NCBI GenBank assembly: GCA_012064385.1
Contig: QRDG01000241.1
Coordinates: forward strand, 947,530 to 1,011,529
DNA: 64,000 bases
From: Puccinellia tenuiflora
Lineage: Eukaryota > Streptophyta > Magnoliopsida > Poales > Poaceae
Direction: 5' to 3'
Shown: in pieces, positions 52,378 through 62,550 of the stretch
Layout: each line of letters starts with the position of its first letter
Numbering within the stretch: the stretch's first letter is position 1
The notes under the pieces: generated by a model
Seen by the model: the letters and a program-made list of their open reading frames with translations, nothing else
Databases searched by the model: none
Told to the model about the DNA's origin: nothing
Position numbers and translations under genes: made by a program

Positions 52378-53579
52378 CGGACCCAATGAACAGAACAGTC
52401 TCCACTTCTCTTCTCACTAGCTTGGCTAGCTCATCTCTCTCTCACCACGGATGCAATGGATAGGGTAGATCTTAATTCTGCGATTAACTGGGACGAGGTG
52501 GATGATCAGTACACCGGCCATGCCCAGGACATGCACTACGAGTACGTACTCGAGGAGAGCGACGGCGGTACGAACTGGTTCTTCTACCTCTGCGATTTTA
52601 CTCTGTTTTTTTTCCTATGCTTCGTTTGATCGCTTCTCCATGTGCAAACCAACCACAGAAGATGAAGGTGAAGAGCAGAACAATGGCGGACGTGACGACA
52701 ACGGCTATGTGATGAATCGGGCGGAAGCGGTGGCAACAGTGAGTGCGCCGACGAGCACGCCCAAGGAGGAAGAAGCAACAGTGCTGGTCCGAGCCACAGC
52801 CACCACACGCAGGATGACGAGCACGCCCAAGGAGGAAGAACCACCAACCACAACTGTGGCCGCATTCGTCTGGGCTTGAGCGGCCGTGGGCGTGAGAACT
52901 CTGGCCGCGGAAGAGGCGTGCAGGTCGCCGGCAGAGGAAGCGTACAAGTCACCAACGGAGGAAGCTTGCACGTCGCCGGCGGAGGACCTGGCGCCCCTGT
53001 CCGTGGGCGACTAGGCCTTGCTGGCCGCAAGCGACCTCACCCTGGGACGATCCAGTGCACTAGTGGAAAAACAGGCTCTAGTACCGGTTCCAGAGTTACT
53101 ATAGTACCGGTTGGGCAACCGGTACTAATTAATCGGTATTAAAGGCCCCAACCTTTAGTACCGGTTTCCTCTGGAACCGGTACTACAGGGGCCTCCACGT
53201 GGGCTGGCCGGGAGCCTCAGGGCTGGAGACTTTTGGTACCGGTTCGTAACAGGAACTGGTACCAAAGGGTTGGGACCCTAAACCTGCATTCCCTGCCGCG
53301 GCAGAGAATTATGCATTTCTCTGCCGTGCCAGAAACGCATAGAATCCAGGGTTTAGGGTCTGTATTTGGACCGTTCGTTGTACCAGTATCGCTTCGATGC
53401 GCGAGAAATGCGTTTGGTATATATAAGATATCTACATGAAGATCAATTTGATGCATATCAACTTGGTGCATATATATAACACATGTAATTAATTATATAA
53501 GATCGCAAATTAAGTAGTACGACTCTCCGAGTCATACTATATATTACATGTTCCTAGCTCACTATTACATTGAGGCATA

Positions 53580-54590
53580 CTAAACCAAATGGTACTCTTC
53601 CCCAGGAGGTAGGACATCCCGAATGAAAAATCCCGCCAATTCCTCGCCAATTGCTTGGAAGCGGAGCTGTGGGGTAAGCTTCTCCCGCTTTCTTGCCAAC
53701 TGCAAAAGAATGAGATCGAAATGAATACATGTGGCATGTGTATATGTATGTATCAAATCATAATAAAACAATTATGACTGAAACTCAGCAGAACTGATGG
53801 TAACAAAATAAATTTGTGAATATTATTTACGTACCTCTCTATTGAATATACTATTCGCTCTCTCGTTGACAATCTTGTGAATGTTCTCACAAACATAGTA
53901 ACCACACAGATGAGTCCCCTGTGGCTGTTGCGGGCATTTCTGTATAAAAATATAATTCAATCAAACAATAATCAAGTATGATAAATGTGTCTGGACGTAG
54001 CTAGGTAGTATTACTTACTCTCGGACGCCATATCAGCTTCGGTTTCCATCCACCTTCCGGATCTTCCGCGATGAACGTTTGCCATACGCTGCCCGACAAA
54101 GAAAATCAATAAAAGAGTTATTAATTTGTTGACATCATCAAATTAACGATGAAGCCGATAAGAAATAATTAAAATTACCTTGTGAGCATATCAAAACAGT
54201 GCTTGTATGTTATAGCCTTCATGGTTAGTGAGTCATATACTAGAACTTCTCCATCGTGCATTTTAATATTGAGAAGAATAAAGTGAAAACTGCGCACGTT
54301 TAAATATGCAGTGTCATAGATATAACTCATTACTTAAAATTTTAACATCTAGCCAAAGTATTTAAATAATGACGATAAAGAAGACAGTAACACTCACTCG
54401 AACAAGTAAGGCCAAAGTATTTGTTTTTTGTCACGTTGTCGCTTCAAAAACCTTAGCAAAGTCGCCGGTGTATCCTTGTTATGCAGGGGATCCGTTATGG
54501 TTACTTGATGCATTGTCTCCGGGTCAATGAACCCAATGTCGTTGATATCATTCCTTTTGCTAATATTAATAATCACTAAGAAAAAAAACA
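53580..54590 (-). CDS. Ulp1/SENP-like cysteine protease carried by the CACTA element
   Basis: C48-family peptidase fold (SUMO-protease-like). Exons read backward: last 53580-53699, 53835-53939, 54018-54091 (approx.), 54179-54289, and one ending near 54400 that starts about 54580. Catalytic pieces are visible: FHFILLNI (His), LVYDS (Asp), then CPQQPQGTHLCGYYVCE (Gln and Cys), and the end GEEYHLV. In-frame GT/AG junctions join them. Such proteases occur in CACTA and MULE elements of plants, and their function there is unknown. The 5' end runs into the GC-rich minisatellite and could not be set. Confidence 0.7.
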
Positions 54591-54609
54591 AAAAAAAACT
54601 AGTACCTCT

Positions 54610-55035
54610 ACCGAGGTCACCGAGGTGGAGGCGCGTGGAGGCGGCCGGAGTCGGAGGCGGAGGCGCGTGGAGGGGGCGTGGAGGCGGCCGGAGGCGGAGG
54701 CGGCATGGAGGCGGCCGGAGGCAGAGGCGGAGGCGTGTTGTGGTGGCGGCCGGAGGCGGCCGGAGGCGCGTGGTGGAGGCGGCGGCGGTGTGGTGGAGGA
54801 GGCGGAGGCGCGGGCGCGTGGAGGCGGCCGGAGGCGGAGGCGGAGGCGCGTGTGGTGGCGGCCGGAGGCGGAGGCGCGGGCGCGTGGAGGCGGCCGGAGG
54901 CGGAGGCGGAGGCGCGTGTGGTGGCGGCCGGAGGCGGAGGCGGAGGCGCGTGGTGGAGGCAGCGGCGGCGGCGCAGGGGCGCGTGGTGGAGGAGGCGGAG
55001 GCGCGTGGTGGAGGCGGCGGCGGCGGCACGGCGGC
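54610..55035. repeat. GC-rich minisatellite (GGAGGCGGAGGCGCGTGG)
   Basis: Short GGAGGCGG units combined into ~69-bp repeats (compare 54805-54873 with 54875-54943). All six frames stay open and give Pro/Ala/Arg- or Gly/Arg-rich nonsense. Confidence 0.9.
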
Positions 55036-55299
55036 AGCCTGACGGCGTCTCGTCGGCGATCAGGAGCCCGGAGGCGCGTCGGTTCGTCTGCGTTGGATTT
55101 GGCCAAGAATGGCCAAGTCCCGCGCTCTTGGACCCTTCTTTCTGACCTTTGGTACCGGTTTGTGCCACCAACCGGTACCAAAGGTTCATTGGTACCGGTT
55201 GTAGGTACCAACCGGTACCAAAGATCCACCAAAAATTGCGCGCGAACCGCTGGACCACCAACCGGTACCAAAGGGTTTTCTCTCTTTTTCTTTTCCTAA

Positions 55300-55889
55300 T
55301 TTATTAAAACAACTATAACTTTTGAAAGAAAAGTCCAAATGACATGAAACTAGTTTCTAAAATTTTGTAAAATTAAAAAATATCAACCCATAATAATTTT
55401 GTGATATTTTGTAACATTTTCAAATTTTTAAATTTCAAAATGGAATTAAATATTTCTAGAAACTATAATTAAGTCTAGAAATTTGTCCCGTTTCCAGCAG
55501 AATCGGCAGAAATTTGTGATTTTTAAAAGAGGTGGATGGAAATCTTTTCTTAGAAAACAAATTGATTATTTGTGCATATAACATGTTCTAGCATATTAAA
55601 AAAATGAATCACCCAAGTTTTGCAACATATTTCTGGTAGGTCCTTCACAAAAAAAACCATTTCTGACACTCGGAAAATGGAAAATGGTTTTTTTATTCAA
55701 TAAAAAAAACTTCCTTCGTCAACATTGTCCGTGCTTCCAAGATGCATGTTTGTGTGGAATATGGACCCATTCAAACAAACTATGCCATGTATTTGGCCAT
55801 AACACCCGTTATTTCGACAGAAACCCTAAAATGTTAGGAAGAGATAGCTCTTTGTTGTGAACAAGTTTTCAACAGAACTGTCGTACTGC
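55300..55889. other. AT-rich CACTA interior
   Basis: No gene. The segment 55724-55795 (CATTGTCCGTGCTTCCAAGA, GGACCCATTCAAACAAACTA) is repeated at 57125-57190. Confidence 0.5.
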
Positions 55890-56291
55890 CTAGGACATAT
55901 TCCAAGTTCCTGAGCCACGGGGTGCTGAGCCTCCGGCGCTGCGCATCCAAAGAGAAGGAACCCTCACAGGGTCATAGCTCACGTGAGAAGGAACCCTCTG
56001 AAGAAACGACCACCTACTGTCATACTGCCTATCCAATAGATACATGTAGCGACGGACGTGCTCATCCTCCTCCCTGATACGGCGACGTACCACCTCCTCG
56101 GAGGCCGGCTCCCTCTGCACCGAGCGTGGCCCACGCGACTGCCACCACAGAAGATCCGGGTCGACGATGTCACCCGGATTCCTCACCAAGCTGCGCGTCC
56201 CGGAAGGTAGCACCTCCCAGTGCCAGCCCGGTGGAGCCCAGTCCCGCACATCGCCCCTCTGGTCCAACATGGACATCGTCGCCGAGAACAC
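55890..56291 (-). CDS. Small CACTA-encoded hypothetical protein
   Basis: 133 codons, starting MFSATMSMLDQRGDVRDWAP and containing GWHWEVLPSGTRSLVRNPGD and EEVVRRRIREEDEHVRRYM. Soluble, charged, no known domain. It lies in the same direction as the transposase, between it and the Ulp1-like gene, so it may be a further exon of one of these. Confidence 0.5.
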   Translation of the reverse strand: MFSATMSMLDQRGDVRDWAPPGWHWEVLPSGTRSLVRNPGDIVDPDLLWWQSRGPRSVQREPASEEVVRRRIREEDEHVRRYMYLLDRQYDSRWSFLQRVPSHVSYDPVRVPSLWMRSAGGSAPRGSGTWNMS

Positions 56292-56403
56292 CTAAGTCAA
56301 AAACGCCTAAGTCAAAATTTTGTTACAATGGAAGAGTGATGAGGTTGCAGATATGAGTTTAGATGTGATATGGCAATGGAGGCCAAGCCTACATATATAG
56401 AGT

Positions 56404-56740
56404 GATCAGGGCCTTTAGTACCGGTTTGTGTTACCAACCGGGACTAAAGAAGCACACGGATCGTGTGTTTCTTTCAAGCGCTTGTGAGCCGTTAGATCAG
56501 GGGTGTGTTTCTTTAGAGCGCTTGTGAGCCGTTGGATCAGAAGCACACGGATCGTGTGTTTCCTTCGAGCGCTTGTGAGCTGTTGGATCAGGGCCTTTAG
56601 TACCGGTTCGTGTTACCAACCGGGACTAAAGAAGCACACGGATCGTGTGTTTCTTTCAAGCGCTTGTGAGCCGTTGGATCAGGGGTGTGTTTCTTTAGAG
56701 CGCTTGTGAGCCGTTGGATCAGAAGCACACGCCTATAAAT
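56404..56740. repeat. 182-bp tandem duplication with nested sub-repeats
   Basis: Unit GATCAGGGCCTTTAGTACCGG ... repeats at 56404 and 56586. Inside each, CACACGGATCGTGTGTTTCTT and GCGCTTGTGAGCCGTT(A/G)GATCA recur two to three times. Confidence 0.9.
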
Positions 56741-56812
56741 AGCGACGTCCCTGCAGCGAAACGGCACACAACGAGTGGTGGTGGTGGTGGAAGTGGTAGC
56801 CATGCCCCTCGG

Positions 56813-57096
56813 TCGGATCCAAGCAGCTGCAAGGCTCTCTCATGATCTACAACATTCCCAACACTTTTTGGGACGGTCGTTAGATCATGAGAGATGTCTT
56901 GCGGCTGCTTGGATCGAAGGTCGATTTGCTGCTCACGACGACGCGAGACGGATGCGCAAGCTTCCGGATGGGAAAAACCAGTGTTGGATCAGCCACATGA
57001 CCCTATATGCAAATCATTCGGATTCCCGTCATACAGCCCAACGGTGCATTTGATATGCAGGCACTCACGAGCCACCGTTGGGCTGTATGACGGGGA
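56813..57096. repeat. Two adjacent perfect-arm hairpins
   Basis: Hairpin 1: GGATCCAAGCAGCTGCAAG ... CTCTCATGATCT (56814-56853) pairs with AGATCATGAGAGATG ... GCGGCTGCTTGGATC (56882-56916). Hairpin 2: CCCGTCATACAGCCCAACGG (57025-57044) pairs with CCGTTGGGCTGTATGACGGG (57075-57094). Confidence 0.85.
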
Positions 57097-57221
57097 AACC
57101 GTGTGCATTTGATAAAAGGTTTAATACATTGTCCGTGCTTCCAAGATGCCTGTTTGTTTAGAATATGGACCCATTCAAACAAACTATGCCAAGTTTATTA
57201 TTACACATCACCAACACATCC

Positions 57222-60200
57222 CTATCTAGTCTTCTGAGTTTTCTTCGTGTGTTTCCCTTTTTTCTGATTGCGACGCAACCATGGACAATCTTCGTTATTT
57301 AACACGATGCTTGGGTCAGTTTTCACCTTGAAGGGTGCAATATAATCAAACTTATTATAATCTTCTGACATGTCTGTCTTGTCCTCCACTCCCACGATGT
57401 TTCTTTTTCCTGAAAGAACTATGTGGCGCTTTGGCTCATCATATGATGTGTCCTCTTGCCTTTCTTTTCTTTTTTTCGGTTTGGTAGACATGTCCTTCAC
57501 ATAGAAAACCTGGGCCACTTCACTGGCAAGCACGAATGGTTCGGTCTCATATGCTAGATTCTTGAGATCCACTGTAGTCATTCCGTACTGTGGGTCTACC
57601 TGCACCCCGTCTTTCAGGTTGAACCATTTGCACCGGAACAAAGGGATCTTGAAAGTAGGTCCATAGTCAAGTTCCCATATCTCCTCTATGTACCCATAAT
57701 ATGTGACCTTCTTCCCATTGTCGTCTGCTGCATCAAAGCGGACACCACTATTTTGGTTGGTGCTCTTTTGATCTTGGGCGATCGTGTAAAATGTATTCCC
57801 ATTTATCTCGTACCCTTGAAAAGTCGATATACAAAAAGATGGTTGCTTGGCCAACAAGTATAGTTGTTCTTCAATAGTGGTGTCATTAATGAGATGTGTT
57901 TGCAACTAATCGCCGAAAGTCGTCTGGTGTTCTCCATCAATCCAATCTTCACCTTGCTCTGGATATTTTGAGCGTAAAATATCCTTGTGTTCCAATATAT
58001 ACGGAGCCACCATGATGGAATTATGTAGGACTGTGTAGTGTGCTTTAGTGAAAGAATGTCCATCCATATTTATTTTTGCTCTCTTTCCTAGCGTGCCTTT
58101 TCCACGCAGTCTCCCCTCATAGCGTGATTCAGGAACACCGATCGGCTTAAGGTCAGGAATAAAGTCAACACAAAACTCAATGACCTCCTCTGTTCCATAG
58201 CCCTTGGAGATGCTTCCTTCTGGCCTAGCACGGTTATGAACGTATTTCTTTAAGACTCCCATGAATCTCTCAAAGGGGAACATATTGTGTAGAAATACAG
58301 GACCGAGAACGTGAATCTCTTCGACTAGGTGAACTATAAGGTGCGTCATAATATTGAAGAAGGATGGTGGAAACACCAACTCGAAGCTGACAAGACATTG
58401 CACCACATCCTTCTGTAAATTTGATAGAGTTAGTGGATTGATCACCTTCTGAGAAATTGCATTGAGGAATGCACATAGCTTCACAATGGGTACTCGAACA
58501 TTTTCTGGCAGAAGCCCCCTCAATGCAATCGGAAGTAATTGTGTCATAATGACGTGGCAGTCATGAGACTTTAGGTTTTGAAACTTTTTCTCTGTCATGT
58601 TTATTATTCCCTTTATATTCGACGAGAAGCCAGACGGGACCTTGATGCTGCTCAGGACTTCAAAGAAGATCTCCTTCTCTTATTTTGTAAGAGCGTAGCT
58701 GGCAATACCTTGATACTTCTCTGGATTTAGGTTGTCTCGTTCGTGCATACGTTGCTGGTCCTGCCGTGCATCCGGTGTATCTTTTGTCTTTCCGTACACG
58801 CCCAAGCAGTTTAGCAGGTTCACGCAAAGATTTTTCGTCACGTGCATCACGTCGATTGAAGAGTGAACCTCTAGGATTTTCCAATAGGGTAGCTCCCAAA
58901 ATATAGACATCTTCTTCCACATGGGTACGTGTCCGGCACTGTTATTCGGAACAGATTGTCCGCCAGGACCCTTTCCAAAGATCACTTTTAAATCCTTCAC
59001 CATATCATATATAACATCGCCAGTAGGGCGGGTAGGCTTCGTCCGGCTATCTGCCTCACCTCTGAAATGCTTGCCTCCTCCCATTCTTACGACATGTTGT
59101 TTTGGAAGAAATCGACGATGCCCCAAGTACACATTCTTGTTTCCCAAATATATACTGTCAGTCTCACCTAAACAGTGTGTGCATGCATTGTATCCCTTGT
59201 TTGATTGTCCTGAAATGTTACTAAGAGCAGGCCAATCATTGATGGTTACGAACAACAACCCTCGTAGGTTAAATTTCTTTTGTTCGTGCTCATCCCACAC
59301 AGGTACACCTTCTTCATCCCACAACTGTAAAAGTTCTTCAACTAATGGCCTCAGGTACACATCAATGTCGTTGCCGGGTTGCCTCGGGCCTTGGATGAGC
59401 ACTGGCATCATAATGAACTTCCGCTTCATGCACAACCAAGGAGGAAGGTTATAGATACATAGAGTCACTGGCCAGGTGTTATGACTGGAGCTCTGCTCTC
59501 CAAAAGGATTAAAGCCATCTGTACTTAGACCAAATCTTAAGTTCCTCGCGTCATCTGCAAATGTCTTGAACTCTTTGTCGATTTTTCTCCACTGCGACCC
59601 GTCAGCGGGGTGTCTCAGCATCACGTCTTTCTTACGGTCTTCTTTGTGCCATTGCAACAACTTGGCATGCTCTTTGTTTTGAAACAAACGTTTCAACCGT
59701 GGTATTATAGGAGCATACCACATCACCTTGACAGGAACCTTCTTCCTGGGGCGCGGCTCGCCCTCAACATCACCAGGGTCATCTCGCCTGATCTTATACC
59801 GCAATGCACCGCATACCGGGCATGCATTCAAATTCTCGTACTTCTCACCGCGGTAGAGGATGCAGTCATTGATGCATGCATGTATTTTCTGCACCTCTAA
59901 TCCTAGAGGGCAGACAACCTTCTTTGCTTCGTACGTACTAGAGGGCAATACATTCTCCCCTGGAAGCATCTTCTTTATTATTTTCAGCAACTTTTCAAAC
60001 CCTTGTCAGAAGTACCATTCTCTGCCTTCCATTGCAGCAATTCTAATGTGGTACCCAGCTTTTTCTGACCATCTTCGCAATTTGGGTACAACAATTTGTT
60101 GTGATCCTCTAACATTCTCTCCAACTTCAACTTCTCGTTTTCACTTCCGCAGTTAATCTTCGCATCATGAATGGCCCGACCTAAATCGTCATCGGGGTCA

Positions 60201-60553
60201 TAAAAAATGAGCTCTTCTGCGTCTTCGTCTCCCCCCATTGTCATATCATCGTGTTCAGTGAACATAGGATAGTTGTCGTTATCCTCTTCTTCTTCGTTGT
60301 CTTCCATTATAACCCCTATTTCTCCGTGCTTTGTCCAACAATTATAGCCGGGCATGAAACCGTTCTGTAACAGGTGGGCGTGAATGGTTCTTGAGGTAGA
60401 GTAATCCTTCATATTCTTACAGGAACTACATGGACAACACATGAAACCATTCGACCGCTTGCTTGCCTCAGCCACGTGGAGAAAATTATGCATGCCATTA
60501 ATAAACTCGGGACAACATCGGTCACCGTACATCCATTGTCGGTTCATCTGCAT
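57222..60553 (-). pseudogene. CACTA TNPD-like transposase, broken
   Basis: Starts at 60553 with MNRQWMYGDRCCPEFINGM and a CCPCSSC zinc-binding stretch. A frameshift near 59990 leads into the transposase core: LNACPVCGALRYK, GLSTDGFNPFG, SIDVMHVTKNLCVNLL. The frame has a TAA at 58680-58682 and a TAG at 57906-57908, then resumes with the DUF4218 part (HLIVHLVEEIHVLGPVFLHN) and the DUF4216 part (FKIPLFRCKWFNLKDGVQVD), ending at 57222. Domain order is that of full-length plant TNPD proteins. The three breaks show it is inactive unless spliced around. Confidence 0.93.
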
Positions 60554-60791
60554 TATATAAGTATATCAATAACCGTTAATTACACTACTTCATAAATAGA
60601 TGAGTGACAAAATTAATTAATATTCAAGTTCATCACATTAAAAGCAAATTAGAGTACTGACCAAATGTAATACATAGTTCTCATAAAACATACACTCAAA
60701 CTAACATACAACTATCTAAAAAAATTAAAACCAACAAAAATGCGATGAAAATCGCAACTAAGGTAACTACTGAACCAACAGCATAATGATA

Positions 60792-61169
60792 TCAAGCCTC
60801 TTGATTAATGGCATATTTTCTAATCTTTTTAATCTTCAAGCGCATTGCATCCATCTTGATCTGGTGATCATCGACGACGTCGGCAAACTTCAAGTCCAAT
60901 TTCATCTTCTCTTCTAGGCATTGCAGACGAAGATCTTCACTTCTTTTCAATTTTTCTTTCAAATCATTATTTTCTTTCTCAAATAAATTGAGCATCTCGA
61001 CAAGAGGGTCGGTTGTAATTTCTGGTTCAACTACCTCCTAGATAAAATATCTATGTCAAGTTGGTCGGCATAATTGTCACATGACAAAATGAAACAAATA
61101 GTTATAAAAGTATACCACATCCGAATCATAGACCGGACGAGGGCCGACGGGGACGGATATCAAAACCAT
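60792..61169 (-). CDS. CACTA-encoded small coiled-coil protein (TNPA position)
   Basis: Two exons, 61116-61169 (MVLISVPVGPRPVYDSDV) and 60792-61037, 99 aa in total with an in-frame GT/AG intron of 78 bp. Exon 2 has heptad-like charge and leucine spacing (LNLFEKENNDLKEKLKRSED, LEEKMKLDLKFADVV), so a coiled coil is likely. Sits near the element's 5' end, where En/Spm elements encode the DNA-binding TNPA. Function is inferred only from position; no DNA-binding domain seen. Confidence 0.6.
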
Positions 61170-62172
61170 GGCACTATACATAAAAAAACAATCATACAAG
61201 TAAGAAAATTATAAAGTAAAACTATGCATCTATCACATAAAACTAAGTTTTTTTATAAAACATAAAAACAAGTAGGCTCACCGAGGTGGTGCCAGCTAGG
61301 GACGGCGCTGGCGATCGACGGCGGTGAAGACGGGGAAGATACTAAAACCAACAAAGCATACTTTAATTTGAGCTCAAATTGCATATAAAACGAATGAAAT
61401 CACTAACTTAGACATTTCATCAAACACCTTGCTAGCACTAAAAAAGTGAAAAGAGTTAAACTATACGAAATGAGCTAAATTAGGAACGCCGGAAGAAAGG
61501 ATCATGTTGCTAACCCTTGGATAGATGGTTGCCGCCAATCTTAACAAAATGGTGGAGAAAAATGGAGATTTGTTTGGAGTGTGAGAGGAGAGATTTATGT
61601 TGGAAATGTGTTGGAGATGAAAAAATGAGCGGGTCGGGTTGATGAAATAGGCTGCACACCCTCTAGTACCGGTTTGCTATGCAAACCGGTACTAAAGGTG
61701 CAGCGCCGGCCCCGCAGCCGCAGCATTTTTGGCGCGAAACCCTTTAGTATCGGTTCGTAGCACGAACCGGTACTAAAGGTCTAGCACAAACCGGTACTAC
61801 AGATTCCCGGCGCACTGGGCTCTGGAGCCGGTACTAGTGCTAGCTTTAGTACCGATTTGTAACCGGTACTAAGGGTAACATCCTTTGGCTGTTTTTCCAC
61901 TAGTGGTGGCAGCCTGGACATCCACTCGACGCTGGACGAGGGCGTGGCAGAGGCGTGACATCCCATCTGTGCCGTGGTCGCGGGAGGCTTGGCGTCGACG
62001 CCTCGACGGGCTTGGTCGTGGTCGAGGGCGCCCGATTTTTGATCTGAACCTCGACGCGTCCGAGGACGTAGAAGATGGAGAAGTCACCGGTGGCAACAAC
62101 AATGATGGACATGGCGCTGGTGGAGGCGAGGAGCATGACCCAGAAGATGCTGAAGCTCATGACAGTGAGTAA

Positions 62173-62550
62173 CTTTCCCAATAGTGATGAATTGTTCAAT
62201 TAGTCAATGCTAAAAGTTAGTGAAAACTAGTTCAATTATGTTCAATAGTTTTGAATAGATTTATATACGGTATACCTTTTTAGATCTTACATAGTCTGTT
62301 CATCAAAAGGGAGAAGTGGAGACACCATTTTTCTATTCAAAATGCAATCATGCATGCACCCTGCACCCTCCTTGATTGTAGGATCGAATAGTCCACACGA
62401 GCCAGCCGCATGCATGCATGAAAATTTATTGTTTTTATTTTCCTACCGGATGGTTTGCTAGCGGATATATCCAACCAAAAATGCTCATTAAAAGGTGGGA
62501 GTATATGTACCCTGGGAGTATAAAAGAGGAGTCCGAGATCGATTGCTCCT
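62173..62550. other. Spacer; probable intron of the DLN gene, then protease 3' flank
   Basis: AT-rich. GCATGCATGCATG simple sequence at 62410-62420. No gene; no Mariner right TIR found. Confidence 0.4.

Larger units (their letters stand above)
53058..61905 (-). mobile_element. CACTA (En/Spm) element, 8.85 kb, TSD GTG
   Basis: TIR CACTAGTGGAAAAACAG at both ends; GTG at 53055-53057 and 61906-61908. Subterminal TAGTACCGGTT/AACCGGTACTA repeats at 53075-53270, 55150-55270, 56415-56640 and 61660-61880. Genes run on the minus strand: coiled-coil protein (61.1 kb), TNPD-like transposase (60.6-57.2 kb), small ORF (56.0 kb), Ulp1-like protease (54.5-53.6 kb). Internal stops in the transposase make it defective. 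Confidence 0.95.
49945..62172 (+). mobile_element. Mariner-like element, right end lost, split by two insertions
   Basis: Left TIR CTCCCTCCGGTTCTTTTTAG preceded by TA at 49943-49944, the Stowaway/Mariner signature. After removing the Harbinger (50059-52030) and CACTA (53058-61905) insertions, a promoter (TATAAAA at 52371) and the N-terminal part of a protein with DLN motifs remain. The catalytic DD(D) domain and right TIR are not found to 62500. Superfamily assignment rests on the TIR plus recollection that plant Mariner proteins begin with DLN-rich segments. Confidence 0.55.
52456..62172 (+). pseudogene. DLN-motif protein gene, split by a CACTA element
   Basis: Exon 1 at 52456-52567 encodes MDRVDLNSAINWDEVDDQY and HYEYVLEESDG, then a GT donor. 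A second exon from about 52659 continues as DEGEEQNNGG, then changes frame into a Gly/Arg-rich tract (SGRGRENSGRGRG). It is cut at 53057 by the 8.8-kb CACTA and resumes at 61909, with GRGRGRPIFDLNLDASEDVE and an acidic tail ending at a GTGAGT donor near 62167. No catalytic domain follows. Probably the N-terminus of a Mariner-like transposase; a host gene cannot be excluded. Confidence 0.45.

Noticed and set aside
54394..55299. Long Pro/Ala/Arg-rich and Gly-rich frames on both strands
   Set aside because: All six frames are open because of a GGAGGCGG minisatellite; no domain, and it lies inside the CACTA element.
58921..59454. 177-residue plus-strand frame
   Set aside because: Antisense shadow of the CACTA transposase.
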